NCBI RefSeq assembly: GCF_900167535.1
Contig: NZ_FUYE01000008.1
Span: 124,001-188,000, forward strand
Length of the DNA stretch: 64,000 bases
DNA from: Prosthecobacter debontii
GTDB lineage: Bacteria; Verrucomicrobiota; Verrucomicrobiia; Verrucomicrobiales; Verrucomicrobiaceae
Direction: 5' to 3'
A model generated the notes under the pieces. It searched no databases. It worked only from the letters and a program-made list of their open reading frames with translations, and was not told the DNA's origin. A program made the position numbers and the translations under genes. Below, piece by piece: positions 17,795 through 26,406 of this stretch; within the stretch, counting starts at the first letter, position 1, and each line of letters begins with the position of its first letter.

Positions 17795-18102
17795 TCATCA
17801 AGCATGGCGCGTGTTCCCAGGGCACGTCAATCGCCTCCCGCATTCGGCAATTCTTTCGCCAGGAAAGTGCAAATCCACCCAACGACATCGCCCATTCTTA
17901 CCCCAAGGGGTCCGCACACTCCGTGTGCGGGTGAGCGCGTGGAAGGCCGAGGGATCAACCTCAAGGTCTCCCGTCCAGATTAAAGAGGCTTATGCCAGAT
18001 GGAATATCGGAAAGCGGACACTGGAGTGCGCAAGGCTTGGCTTTCCGCACACGGAGTGCGCGGGCCACTTCAGAGGCCGAGCCTCCACCTGGACACTCGC
18101 GA
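17795..18102. repeat. Non-coding spacer (308 bp) with several inverted repeats
   Basis: I see no gene in this spacer between purB and the MetE-like gene. It contains the near-perfect palindrome CCGCACACTCCGTGTGCGG near 17910 and a related hairpin sequence CCGCACACGGAGTGCGCGG near 18044, plus the repeated word AGGCCGAG at about 17946 and 18081. The related hairpin words suggest a second intergenic repeat family. Confidence 0.55.
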
Positions 18103-19530
18103 TTACAGAATGCTCCCGGGCTCATACCCAGCCGCTTCGGGATAGGCAGCGAGGAGCTTGTCCACACGAGCCACGAAGTGATCCACCTGCTCAGGGGCAT
18201 CCCCAGAGTTGGCTTTGCCTTGGGCCATGACGGCATCGAGAGCAGTCGCATTCAAACCCAGGCGGCTATCGGCAGCCAGACGAGCCAACAGGTCGTTGTG
18301 GCTGACTTTGCCCGTGCGCATGTCACGAGCAACGGCCACGGCGTGTTCCTTGATCGCCTCGTGAGCGGCTTCACGGCCAGCACCGGCTTTGACCGCTTCC
18401 ATCAGCACGGTGGTGGTGAGCAGGAAGGGCAGATAACGCATGAGTTCCTGTTCAACGACGGCTTCAAAGACTTCCATTTGGTTGAGTACGGTGAGCAGGG
18501 TTTCCAACAGACCATCCATGGCCAGGAAGGCATCTGGCAGCATCACGCGGCGAACCACGGAGCAGGACACGTCGCCTTCATTCCACTGGTCGCCAGCCAG
18601 ACCGGCGGCCATAGCGAGGTAACCTTTGAGGATGACATGGAAGCCATTGATGCGCTCGCAGGAGCGGCTGTTCATCTTGTGCGGCATGGCGGAGCTACCG
18701 ACCTGCCCTTTGGCAAAACCTTCGCTGGCGAGCTCATGACCCGCCATCAGGCGCAGAGTCTTGGCAAAGCTGCCTGCACCGCTGGCCACGTGGGTGAGGG
18801 TGGAAACGACCTGCATATCCAGGCTGCGAGGATAGACCTGACCGACGGCATCCAGAGCGGCACTGATGCCGAGGTGATGCAGGATGCGCTCTTCCAGAGC
18901 CCGGGCCTTGGCGGCGTCGCCATTGAAAAGAGTGATCTGGTCCAGACGGGTGCCGACAGCGCCTTTCAAACCACGGGCAGGATAACTGGCGATGAGATCA
19001 TTCAGAGCCTGGACGCCGAGAAGCATTTCCTCACCAAACATCGCGATGCGCTTGCCCACGGTGGTGACCTGAGCGGCGACGTTGTGCGTGCGGGCCGTCA
19101 TCGGAATGTCGCGAGTCTGCGCGGCACGACGGGCGAAACCAGCCAAGGCGGCGACGCTCTTTTTGCGCACTTCCAAAAGCGCACGGAAGACCTGGAGTTG
19201 CTCCACATTCTCCGTGAGATCGCGGCTGGTCATGCCCTTGTGAATGTGTTCGTGGCCGGCCAGATCGCAGAATTCCTCGATGCGGGCTTTCACATCATGA
19301 CGGGTCACGCGCTCCCGCTCCATGATGGAGGTCAGGTTCACCTGATCCTTCACCCTTTCATAACTCTCGATGACGCCCTCCGGCACCGGGATGCCGAGAT
19401 CGCGCTGGCCCTTCAGAACGGCGATCCAGTAATCGCGCTCCAACCGCACCTTTCCTTCGCCCGACCAGAGGGCGCGCATGGCGGGGGTGGCGTAACGTTC
19501 GGCAAGGACATTGGAGATGGCATCAGTCAT
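18103..19530 (-). CDS. purB: Adenylosuccinate lyase
   Basis: A 475-residue lyase of the fumarase/aspartase superfamily that acts twice in purine synthesis, cleaving SAICAR to AICAR and adenylosuccinate to AMP, with release of fumarate. The superfamily signature SSAMPHKMNSRSCERI is present around residue 290, with the catalytic serine at its start. Other landmarks are GMTSRDLTENVEQLQ and TARTHNVAAQVTT, containing the conserved His. Length fits the PurB family. It is the last gene of a leftward run rfbD-like, serine hydrolase, purB, with a 66-bp gap before it. The start at 19530 is the only one giving a full N-terminus. Confidence 0.95.
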   Translation of the reverse strand: MTDAISNVLAERYATPAMRALWSGEGKVRLERDYWIAVLKGQRDLGIPVPEGVIESYERVKDQVNLTSIMERERVTRHDVKARIEEFCDLAGHEHIHKGMTSRDLTENVEQLQVFRALLEVRKKSVAALAGFARRAAQTRDIPMTARTHNVAAQVTTVGKRIAMFGEEMLLGVQALNDLIASYPARGLKGAVGTRLDQITLFNGDAAKARALEERILHHLGISAALDAVGQVYPRSLDMQVVSTLTHVASGAGSFAKTLRLMAGHELASEGFAKGQVGSSAMPHKMNSRSCERINGFHVILKGYLAMAAGLAGDQWNEGDVSCSVVRRVMLPDAFLAMDGLLETLLTVLNQMEVFEAVVEQELMRYLPFLLTTTVLMEAVKAGAGREAAHEAIKEHAVAVARDMRTGKVSHNDLLARLAADSRLGLNATALDAVMAQGKANSGDAPEQVDHFVARVDKLLAAYPEAAGYEPGSIL

Positions 19531-19596
19531 GGGCCGCGCATCTTGCCGGGGAGAGGCGGCGAGTCAAGGAAAGCGCGGTCCTTCTGCCCAACTTGC

Positions 19597-20622
19597 CTAA
19601 CCGAGCAAGGTGCGGAGAAAATGCCCGTCGGAAAATTTGGCATTCAGCCCCTGGCGCACAACGACCAAGTCGAGTGACGGAATGGCGTAGAGACGCTGAT
19701 AGCTGCTGCCGATGCAGGCGATGAGATCTGAAGGCACGCCTTTGGCAATGCACACACGGGACCAGTTCTGCCGATCCCAATCCAGCTCCAACATGTCCTC
19801 GATATCCATTTCCCGGGCACCCAGCCGCCCCGCCGCTCGGTTATTCCAGAAACCGAAGCTGTAGGCAGCATTGGCGGAGGAACCCTCCAGCAGAGGCTCC
19901 ATGGAAGAGGATTTCAAAACCGGATGCCCTTTGGCAAGAAGTAGATCCCCCATCCAGGCCCATTGACGGGGAGAGAGCAAAAAACCTGCTGCCAGCAAAG
20001 GATTGCCACTCGCATCGGGCAGATAACGCTGTGGCCCCAGGCCCATCAGACGCAGGACGCGGCGCTCCATGTAATGCGTGGGGCTTTCAGCGCGCTTCCT
20101 CGCCGCCAGTTTCCGCTTCAAGACTTCATGGAAGACCTGGAGGGCACTCGGGCCGTAGATGAAACTCCGCCCCGGCGTGCCCACCAGCGGGCGCTCCCAG
20201 GCCATCTTATTGCGGTTCTTCAACCCATCCTGATGCAGCCGCAGGCAGCGCTCCAGGCCACAGGTGAAGTCGAGCAGTTGCTCGATGGTGATGTTCTTTT
20301 TCTCACCGCTCCACTCAGGGAGAGTGGCCGAAACTTTCTCCTCCAAGGTCAACACCCCGTCCTCCACCGCCGCCATGGCAGCCAAGCCCCAGAAGCCTTT
20401 GGTGCCGCTGTAAATGCGGCGTGCCTCACCGCTCTTCGCACCATTGAAGTAGCTCTCATGGATGACTTTACCACGCTGCTTGACGTAAAGGGCATAGCCT
20501 TTGGTGGAAGCCACATACTTAGCGGCGGCATTCACGTTCAGCGATGGCGCTTCAGCGGCCGATCCGGAGGTGGCAGCCAGCCCAGACAACAGGTGCAGGA
20601 AATGACGGCGAGAAGCTCTCAT
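19597..20622 (-). CDS. Exported serine hydrolase, class C beta-lactamase-like fold
   Basis: A 341-residue protein of the serine beta-lactamase/penicillin-binding transpeptidase-like superfamily. The N-terminus MRASRRHFLHLLSGLAA carries a twin-arginine motif, suggesting Tat export. The nucleophile motif S-x-x-K appears as YSGTKGFWGLAA, and the second motif Y-x-S as FIYGPSALQVF. The third KTG-type motif is not obvious, so activity on penicillin is unlikely; esterase or peptidase activity is more likely. It starts 9 bp after the rfbD-like gene and precedes purB, so it is probably in the same transcript. The substrate is unknown. Confidence 0.75.
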   Translation of the reverse strand: MRASRRHFLHLLSGLAATSGSAAEAPSLNVNAAAKYVASTKGYALYVKQRGKVIHESYFNGAKSGEARRIYSGTKGFWGLAAMAAVEDGVLTLEEKVSATLPEWSGEKKNITIEQLLDFTCGLERCLRLHQDGLKNRNKMAWERPLVGTPGRSFIYGPSALQVFHEVLKRKLAARKRAESPTHYMERRVLRLMGLGPQRYLPDASGNPLLAAGFLLSPRQWAWMGDLLLAKGHPVLKSSSMEPLLEGSSANAAYSFGFWNNRAAGRLGAREMDIEDMLELDWDRQNWSRVCIAKGVPSDLIACIGSSYQRLYAIPSLDLVVVRQGLNAKFSDGHFLRTLLG

Positions 20623-20631
20623 GCAGTCTTG

Positions 20632-21513
20632 TTAACGAACGCGAGAGATGATATGCGCTTCCAGGGCATCTTGCCAGCGCCGTGGTGTTTCCCCCAAAAG
20701 AAAAGCCAGCCGATTGTTGCTCATCACGGTGAATGGCGGGCGTGGGGCTTTGAATTGCGGGAAATCACGCAGTTTCAAACCATGTGCGGCATGAGCCCGG
20801 TCTAACAAACCATGCTGATGAGCGCAATCGAGCGTGACCTGAGCATAGTCACGCCAGGTCGCCACGCCTGTATTGCACAGATGCAGGATGCCGGAGACCT
20901 GTGCGAGGTCTGTCAGCAGTCGTTTCACCCATTGGGCTATATCGAGCGTGCTGGTTGGCACACTCCATTTGTCCTCGATAAATCCTAGAGGCTCTCCTGC
21001 TCTGACCCGCTGAAGCACCGTCTCGGGCACACCTCCGCCCCCAGGGCCGAACAGCCACGATACTCGCCCGACCAAGGCTGCAGGACATGCCGCCAAGACA
21101 GCGTTCTCACCTGCCGCTTTAGTTTGCCCATAAACACTGGGCGATGCCGTGGGTGCATGCTCATCGAGGAACACGCACCCATTTCCCGCGAAGACGTAGT
21201 CGGTGCTAAAATGGATGAGCCTCGCACCCCGATCGGCACAGAGTTCAGCAAGCGCCAGAGGAGACTCAGCATTGATTCGGCGAGCCAACTCGGGCTGCTC
21301 CTCACAGACGTCTGGGCTGGTCAAGGCCGCAGCATTGAGCGCCAGATCAAACGCTAACTCGCCAAGCTTCACCTTCAAGGTCTCCGGTTCAGCCAAATCC
21401 ACAATGGATCGTCCTGGAGCGATGATCTCATAATCCGAGGTCAATTGAGCCGCCAGCACCTGTCCGAGACGGCCAGAAGCACCAAGAATGAGAAGGCGAG
21501 GACGCGAAAGCAT
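20632..21513 (-). CDS. dTDP-4-dehydrorhamnose reductase family protein (RfbD-like short-chain reductase)
   Basis: A 293-residue extended short-chain dehydrogenase. It has the N-terminal nucleotide motif LLILGASGRLGQVLA, the substrate-side segment STDYVFAG and the catalytic YGQTKAAGE (Tyr-x-x-x-Lys). These are the landmarks of RfbD, which makes dTDP-L-rhamnose for surface polysaccharides. I chose the ATG at 21513 because the glycine-rich loop follows directly; an earlier codon at 21570 would overlap the divergent gene and add unrelated residues. No rfbA, rfbB or rfbC is adjacent, so the exact sugar substrate is uncertain. The next gene begins 9 bp downstream. Confidence 0.8.
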   Translation of the reverse strand: MLSRPRLLILGASGRLGQVLAAQLTSDYEIIAPGRSIVDLAEPETLKVKLGELAFDLALNAAALTSPDVCEEQPELARRINAESPLALAELCADRGARLIHFSTDYVFAGNGCVFLDEHAPTASPSVYGQTKAAGENAVLAACPAALVGRVSWLFGPGGGGVPETVLQRVRAGEPLGFIEDKWSVPTSTLDIAQWVKRLLTDLAQVSGILHLCNTGVATWRDYAQVTLDCAHQHGLLDRAHAAHGLKLRDFPQFKAPRPPFTVMSNNRLAFLLGETPRRWQDALEAHIISRVR

Positions 21514-21587
21514 GCGGGAAGTATCACAGATGCTGCCCGTGCAGCTTGCAATCGGAAATGAGGCATTCATGTTGGAGCTTATTCACA

Positions 21588-22841
21588 ATGAGCCGCCCCC
21601 AGCCCAGCATTGCCATCATCGGCGCCGGTCTTTCAGGACTGTCGTGCGCCCGTGTGCTGACGAAAGCCGGTTTCAAGTTTACGATTTATGAGGCGGGAGA
21701 CGCCGTCGGCGGGCGTGTCCGGTCTGATGTGGTGGATGGCTTCACGCTGGATCGGGGCTTTCAGGTTCTGCTGCCCTCCTATCCCGAAGCACGCCGCGTG
21801 CTGGACTACGATGATCTGGAGCTTCGCCCCTTTTATCGCGGCGCAGATGTCTTTTACAAAGGTCGCTTTCACCGCCTTGCGGACCCCTTCACCCATCCCA
21901 GAGACTCGATCAAACACACGCGTGATCCGTTTGTCTCGTGGATGGATAAATGGCGCACCCTCGTTTTGCGTAAAGAGGTGCTCACCACCCGCAAAATCGA
22001 GCGCCGAATTCCAGAGATGGAGACGGAGGACTACCTGCGCGATTTTGGGTTCACCGAGGAGTTCATCGATCGCTTCTTCCGCACTTTCTTCGGCGGCGTG
22101 TTCCTGGAAAAAGATCTGCGCACCTCAGCGCGGATGTTTCTTTTCCTCTACTCCATGTTTAGCACCGGAGGCGCAGCCATCCCCGCTCGTGGGATGCAGT
22201 CCATCCCAGAGCAGTTGGCCATTTCATTGCCGCCCGGCTCCCTGCGTCTGAACTGTCCCGTCGCATCCCTGCAAGCTGGGGAAATCACGCTGACCAGTGG
22301 CGAGATCGTCAAGGCTGATCACATCATCCTCGCCGTCAGCGAAGAAGCCGCCGCCCGCTTAATGCCCGAGGCTCTCCCCGATAAACTTCTGCCCGCGCGC
22401 AGCACGACCAGCCTCTATTTCACCACAGAACAACCCCTGCCCGATCTGCCGATCATTTATCTGGATGGCGATGGCAAAGGACCGGTGAACAGCGCGTGCA
22501 TCCTCTCCAAAATCTCTCCTGACTATGCCCCGCCTGGGCAGCATTTGATTTCCACCAGCATCATCGGCGCACCTTCCAGCACGGAGTTGGAAAACGTCGT
22601 TCGAGATCAAATGGCTCGCTGGTTTGGTGAGGGGGCTTATCAGTGGCGGCATCTCCGCAGCTACCAGATCCGCCATGCCTTGCCCGAGGGACGCCAACTC
22701 AGACTTGGAGACGGTCCGCTCCAAGCCGTGCTCGCCCCAGGCCTGTATCGCTGTGGGGACTGGTGTGAAGACGCCTCGATCAACGGTGCACTCATCAGTG
22801 GCCGCCGCGCGGCCGAGGCCGTGCTGGGCTCTCTAGCCTAA
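21588..22841 (+). CDS. FAD-dependent amine oxidase/desaturase-like flavoprotein
   Basis: A 417-residue flavoprotein of the NAD(P)-binding amine-oxidase group that includes protoporphyrinogen oxidase and phytoene desaturase relatives. The FAD-binding motif IAIIGAGLSGLSCARVLTKA lies at the N-terminus, with the following EAGDAVGGRVRSD, the usual Gly-rich second FAD motif. The C-terminus has YRCGDWCEDASINGALISGR, which closes the FAD site. The ATG at 21588 is preferred over an in-frame TTG at 21546. The gene is divergent from the rfbD-like gene with a 74-bp gap. The substrate cannot be deduced, and nearby genes offer no help. Confidence 0.82.
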   Translation: MSRPQPSIAIIGAGLSGLSCARVLTKAGFKFTIYEAGDAVGGRVRSDVVDGFTLDRGFQVLLPSYPEARRVLDYDDLELRPFYRGADVFYKGRFHRLADPFTHPRDSIKHTRDPFVSWMDKWRTLVLRKEVLTTRKIERRIPEMETEDYLRDFGFTEEFIDRFFRTFFGGVFLEKDLRTSARMFLFLYSMFSTGGAAIPARGMQSIPEQLAISLPPGSLRLNCPVASLQAGEITLTSGEIVKADHIILAVSEEAAARLMPEALPDKLLPARSTTSLYFTTEQPLPDLPIIYLDGDGKGPVNSACILSKISPDYAPPGQHLISTSIIGAPSSTELENVVRDQMARWFGEGAYQWRHLRSYQIRHALPEGRQLRLGDGPLQAVLAPGLYRCGDWCEDASINGALISGRRAAEAVLGSLA

Positions 22842-22875
22842 GCTTCGAGGCACACTCCGCATCAGGGCCCCTTCG

Positions 22876-23469
22876 TTAGGCCGATTGCGCCCCCGGTTTC
22901 ATCCATTGTTTAGCCAGTTCTTGGTAGGCTTCAGGGGAGATCCCGTGCGTCAGATTCAGATGCAGTCTTGAGCTCAAAAACTCATCGGGAGACATCCACT
23001 CCTCCCCCACCTTGATCTGCTTGGTCCACGCACACACCACCTGGAGACCGTTCTGCAACTGACGAATCTCCTCTGTGGAGGCCTGTAGCTCCCGTAGCGC
23101 TCGTTGCAGGTCGTCATTGGCCTGTTTGCGTTCGCGCAGCGTGTCGCGTAAACGGCCCAGCAGATGACCTGTGGTGAGCGAAATCACCAAGCAGGAGAAG
23201 CTCTTCCAATAATGATAGAAAAGATGGGAATAGGAATGCCCTTCGACATGATCCATGGCCAAGGTGATGATGGAGCAGGCGATGGACAAGATCCAAACGA
23301 TCGACCGGCTGCAATGCCAAGCCGCTAAGGAAACAGGAATCAGGTAGGCGGCAGAAAACACCAATTCATGGCCGGTGGCATAATCCAGTATAACAAGTCC
23401 CCCTAGAATGGCGATGCTGAGCGCTGCCATATTCTGACCACGCGCGGTCAAGGTCTTGAAAATCAACAT
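22876..23469 (-). CDS. Membrane protein with coiled coil and sensor-like tail, no kinase domain (unknown)
   Basis: A 197-residue protein not assigned to a named family. It has about four hydrophobic helices (residues 14-100), a coiled-coil stretch (about 105-140, LRERKQANDDLQRALRELQA) and a C-terminal tail containing VVCAWTKQIKVGEEWMSPDE. A membrane bundle followed by a coiled coil is the layout of a sensor histidine kinase input half. The tail resembles short segments I associate with response-regulator proteins (cysteine, Trp-Thr and Glu-Trp positions). No kinase or cyclase domain follows. It may be a signalling adaptor or a membrane sensor partner. A good promoter lies 45 bp upstream. Confidence 0.6.
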   Translation of the reverse strand: MLIFKTLTARGQNMAALSIAILGGLVILDYATGHELVFSAAYLIPVSLAAWHCSRSIVWILSIACSIITLAMDHVEGHSYSHLFYHYWKSFSCLVISLTTGHLLGRLRDTLRERKQANDDLQRALRELQASTEEIRQLQNGLQVVCAWTKQIKVGEEWMSPDEFLSSRLHLNLTHGISPEAYQELAKQWMKPGAQSA

Positions 23470-23513
23470 ATTCGCCTTTGGTTAACTTTACAATTATTGG
23501 AGTAGTGTTGAAA

Positions 23514-23543
23514 ATTATAACATAAAGATCTGCCGCATGCCAA
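23514..23543 (-). promoter_or_regulatory. Sigma70-type promoter of the membrane protein gene at 22876
   Basis: On the minus strand TTGGCA (23543-23538) is followed after 18 bp by a perfect TATAAT (23519-23514). Transcription would begin near 23507, giving a leader of about 38 bases before the ATG at 23469. Confidence 0.5.
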
Positions 23544-23620
23544 CATCAAAACCGCACCAATTTAACGCAATCAACTTTCAGCATGGCGGAGCTTCCGGCA
23601 CGCCCCTTGCTGTGGGCCTG

Positions 23621-23648
23621 TTGACAACCAATCTCAGCGGTCTAGTCT
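23621..23648 (+). promoter_or_regulatory. Candidate promoter of the CysJ-like reductase gene
   Basis: A consensus TTGACA (23621-23626) is followed after 16 bp by TAGTCT (23643-23648), a weak -10 box. It lies 35 bp before the start codon at 23683 and is divergent from the promoter at 23514-23543. Confidence 0.4.
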
Positions 23649-23682
23649 CCCGCCCCTTTTTTCACATCAAATCTGACCCTCA

Positions 23683-24843
23683 ATGAGCACCCCTGCGCCT
23701 GGCAAACCCGTCTATAATGTCAAAAATCCATTCATCGCCAAGGTGAAGAAGGCCTATGACCTGTCCGGCCCTGGCGCCCCCAAGAACACGCGCCACTACG
23801 AAATCGATCTCAGCGGCAGCGGTCTGGAATACACCCCCGGCGACTCCCTGGCTGTGCAGCCTCAGAATGATCCTGCGCTGGTGGACGACATGATTCAGGT
23901 GCTGGGCTTCACGGGTGAAGAGATTGTGACCCACCCAAAAACAGCTGCCCAAGTGCCGATTCGCCAGGCCTTGATCGAAGGTAGCCTGATCACCGAGGTG
24001 GATAACAAACTGATCAAAGCCATCATCGAAAAAACCAACGGACAGACCCTCCTGGCAGACATGAACACGCCAGAGACCAAACAAGCCCTGAAAGACTACC
24101 TCTGGGGCCGTTTCGTGATCGATCTTCTGATCGAAAACCCCGATGCTAAGTTCGAGCCTGCGGAGTTCATGGCTTGCCTGAAGAAGCTGAACATCCGTCT
24201 CTACTCCATCAGCAGCAGCCAGAAAGCCCATCCTGAAGAAGTGCATCTGACCATCGCTACGGTGAAATACACCAGCCATGGCCGTGAGCGTGGTGGTGTC
24301 GCCTCCACCTTCCTGGCTGAGCGCATCACCCCTGAGACGCCCATCCCCGTCTTCGTCAATCATGGCAAAGGCTTCCGCCTGCCTGAGCCCGAAGAAGAGA
24401 CACCGGTCATCATGATCGGCCCAGGCACTGGCATTGCCCCATTCCGTGCTTTCGTGGAAGAGCGTAAAGCCACAGGTGCTAAAGGCAAAGCTTGGCTGTT
24501 CTTCGGCGAAGTCAGCGAGAAGACCTGCTTCTTCTACAAAGATGAATTCGACGGTTACTTGGCCGATGGCACCCTGACCAAACTGACCACTGCCTGGAGC
24601 CGTGATCAGGCGGAGAAAATCTACGTGCAGCACAAGATGCTGGAAAACAGTGCCGAGATCTTTGCTTGGCTTCAGCAAGGTGCCATCGTCTATGTCTGCG
24701 GTGACGCCGCACGCATGGCGGTGGATGTTGACAAGGCTCTTCACACTATCATCGAAAACGAAGGCAGCATGACGCCTGAACAAGCTGTGGAATACATGAC
24801 CGCCTTCAAGGACGCCAAGCGCTACCGCCGCGACGTCTATTGA
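23683..24843 (+). CDS. CysJ-like NADPH flavin reductase lacking the flavodoxin domain (sulfite reductase alpha-type)
   Basis: A 386-residue protein matching the FAD and NADPH half of sulfite reductase flavoprotein and cytochrome P450 reductase. Visible landmarks are the substrate-binding entry YTPGDSLAVQPQND, the FAD motif RLYSISSSQKAHPEEVHLT, GGVASTFLAERI, the NADPH motif MIGPGTGIAPFRAFVEER and the C-terminal YVCGDAARMAVDVDKAL, ending in RRDVY with the terminal Tyr that stacks on FAD. The N-terminal FMN (flavodoxin) domain of full CysJ is absent. Electrons would therefore have to pass to a separate flavodoxin, ferredoxin or siroheme reductase. No cysI is adjacent. metK follows on the same strand after a terminator, so the association with sulfur metabolism is loose. 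Confidence 0.88.
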   Translation: MSTPAPGKPVYNVKNPFIAKVKKAYDLSGPGAPKNTRHYEIDLSGSGLEYTPGDSLAVQPQNDPALVDDMIQVLGFTGEEIVTHPKTAAQVPIRQALIEGSLITEVDNKLIKAIIEKTNGQTLLADMNTPETKQALKDYLWGRFVIDLLIENPDAKFEPAEFMACLKKLNIRLYSISSSQKAHPEEVHLTIATVKYTSHGRERGGVASTFLAERITPETPIPVFVNHGKGFRLPEPEEETPVIMIGPGTGIAPFRAFVEERKATGAKGKAWLFFGEVSEKTCFFYKDEFDGYLADGTLTKLTTAWSRDQAEKIYVQHKMLENSAEIFAWLQQGAIVYVCGDAARMAVDVDKALHTIIENEGSMTPEQAVEYMTAFKDAKRYRRDVY

Positions 24844-24889
24844 TTCGTTCATTGAGACTGGATTCAGTCCTTCTCATCCACCATTCTTA

Positions 24890-24927
24890 CGCCCCCTCGC
24901 CTTCACCGCCAGGGGGCGCTTCTTTTT
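24890..24927 (+). terminator. Rho-independent terminator after the CysJ-like gene
   Basis: CGCCCCCT (24890-24897) pairs with AGGGGGCG (24911-24918) around a 13-base loop, followed by CTTCTTTTT. It lies 47 bp after the reductase stop codon and separates that gene from metK. Confidence 0.75.
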
Positions 24928-25035
24928 ATCCTCACCGCCGACTCGGAATTCACATTGACGCCACCCTTAGCGGCGATACTCTGAGGCGGACGTATCAACG
25001 CATCATCATTCGTCCATATAAAACAGAACCTAACC

Positions 25036-26256
25036 ATGTCCCGCTCTTACATCTTCTCTTCTGAGTCCGTCGGCGAAGGCCACCCTGACAAAGTTTGCGA
25101 CACGATCTCTGACGCCATTCTGGACGCCTGCTTGACCGTGGACCCCAAGAGCCGTGTGGCCTGCGAAACCTTCGCCAAGAGCAACATCGTCGTCGTCGGT
25201 GGTGAAATCACCATCCCTTCCCTCCAGGACAAGTCCAAAGGCACCACCAAGCCAATCGACGAAGTGATCAATGTCGGCAAGGTCATCCGTGACGCTGTCC
25301 GTGGCATCGGTTATGTCAATAACGACGACGTTTTCCACGCCGACCAGATCTTCATCAACAACTACCTCACCATCCAGAGCCCCGACATCGCTCAAGGTGT
25401 GGACGACGCTGCGGCCGAAGGCAAAAAGACCGCGGAACAGGGCGCTGGTGACCAGGGCATCATGTTTGGTTATGCCTGCGATGAAACCGAAGAACTCATG
25501 CCAGCTCCGATCATGTATGCCCACCGCCTGGGCCGTGAGATGACTCGCATCCGTAAGGAAGGCAAGCTGGCCAAGTGGCTGCGTCCAGACGCCAAGAGCC
25601 AGGTGTCTGTGGAATATGTGGACGGCAAGCCGACCCGCATCGTCAACGTCGTGATCTCCACTCAGCACGCTGCTGACGTCGAGCACGCTGAGATCGAGAA
25701 GTTCTGCATCGAGGAAGTGATCAAGAAGGTCCTCCCTGCCAACATGCTGACGGCTGAGACGGAGTATCTCATCAACCCAACCGGCAAGTTCGTTGTTGGC
25801 GGTCCTCAGGGTGACAGTGGTCTGACTGGCCGTAAGATCATCGTGGACACCTACGGCGGCATGGGCCGTCACGGTGGTGGTGCCTTCTCCGGTAAAGACC
25901 CATCCAAAGTGGACCGCAGCGCCGCCTACATGGGCCGCTGGGTCGCCAAGAACGTTGTGGCTGCCGGTCTCGCTTCCAAGTGCGAAGTCCAGTTTGCCTA
26001 CGCCATCGGCCATCCAAAGCCCGTCAGCGTCCACGTGGACACTTTCGGCACTGGCACCGTCAGCGACGACAAGATCCTCGACGCCGTGAATGCGGTGTTC
26101 TCCTTCAAGCCTGCCGACATCGTCAGCCAGCTCAACCTGCTCCGCCCGATCTACTCGAAGTCCACCAACTACGGTCACTTCGGCAAGATCGACGATCCAG
26201 ATCTGACTTGGGAAATCACCGACAAGGCTGAGGCCCTCAAGGCCGCCGTGAAGTAA
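25036..26256 (+). CDS. metK: S-adenosylmethionine synthase
   Basis: A 406-residue methionine adenosyltransferase that makes SAM from methionine and ATP in the cytoplasm. The three family hallmarks are present: [17 protein letters not shown] near the N-terminus (Mg/ATP ligands), [16 protein letters not shown] around residue 137, and the phosphate-binding [19 protein letters not shown] around residue 278. Its codon use is strongly biased toward C- and G-ending codons, as expected of a highly expressed housekeeping gene. It stands between two terminators and so forms its own transcript. SAM from this enzyme would feed methyltransferases such as the one at 58787. I found no recognisable SAM riboswitch upstream. 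Confidence 0.97.
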   Translation: MSRSYIFSSESVGEGHPDKVCDTISDAILDACLTVDPKSRVACETFAKSNIVVVGGEITIPSLQDKSKGTTKPIDEVINVGKVIRDAVRGIGYVNNDDVFHADQIFINNYLTIQSPDIAQGVDDAAAEGKKTAEQGAGDQGIMFGYACDETEELMPAPIMYAHRLGREMTRIRKEGKLAKWLRPDAKSQVSVEYVDGKPTRIVNVVISTQHAADVEHAEIEKFCIEEVIKKVLPANMLTAETEYLINPTGKFVVGGPQGDSGLTGRKIIVDTYGGMGRHGGGAFSGKDPSKVDRSAAYMGRWVAKNVVAAGLASKCEVQFAYAIGHPKPVSVHVDTFGTGTVSDDKILDAVNAVFSFKPADIVSQLNLLRPIYSKSTNYGHFGKIDDPDLTWEITDKAEALKAAVK

Positions 26257-26289
26257 TTCTGGCTTCACAAGGACAGTCCCTTCATTCAA

Positions 26290-26319
26290 CCGTGCTGGTG
26301 CCCCCAGCGCGGTTTTTTT
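26290..26319 (+). terminator. Rho-independent terminator of metK
   Basis: CCGTGCTGG (26290-26298) pairs with CCAGCGCGG (26304-26312) with one G-U pair and a five-base loop, directly followed by seven T residues. It lies 34 bp after the metK stop. Confidence 0.85.
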
Positions 26320-26406
26320 GTGATTAAGACCGTGTGCGTTTACGATAGCCAATGGTGCCCCAAGTCAGGAGTCAAAGGGCGTTGAAGAACTTATCCCTTC
26401 TCCATC

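Noticed and set aside
17992-19677. Long open frame of 561 codons on the plus strand opposite purB
   Set aside because: It lies antisense to purB, which has unmistakable family motifs. High GC and codon bias produce long antisense frames, and its sequence has no recognisable domain.
21514-21587. Longer starts for the divergent rfbD-like and flavoprotein genes
   Set aside because: Both extensions overlap each other and add residues before the glycine-rich nucleotide loops that normally begin these families.
23680-24852. 390-codon frame antisense to the CysJ-like gene
   Set aside because: It mirrors the real gene on the other strand and shows no family motifs.
24928-25035. SAM riboswitch upstream of metK
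   Set aside because: I looked for the SAM-I, SAM-II and related conserved cores in the 108 bp before metK and found none that I could align with confidence. A covariance-model search would settle it.
25030-26352. 440-codon frame on the minus strand opposite metK
   Set aside because: It is antisense to metK, whose strong codon bias creates the frame. No domain or start signal supports it.
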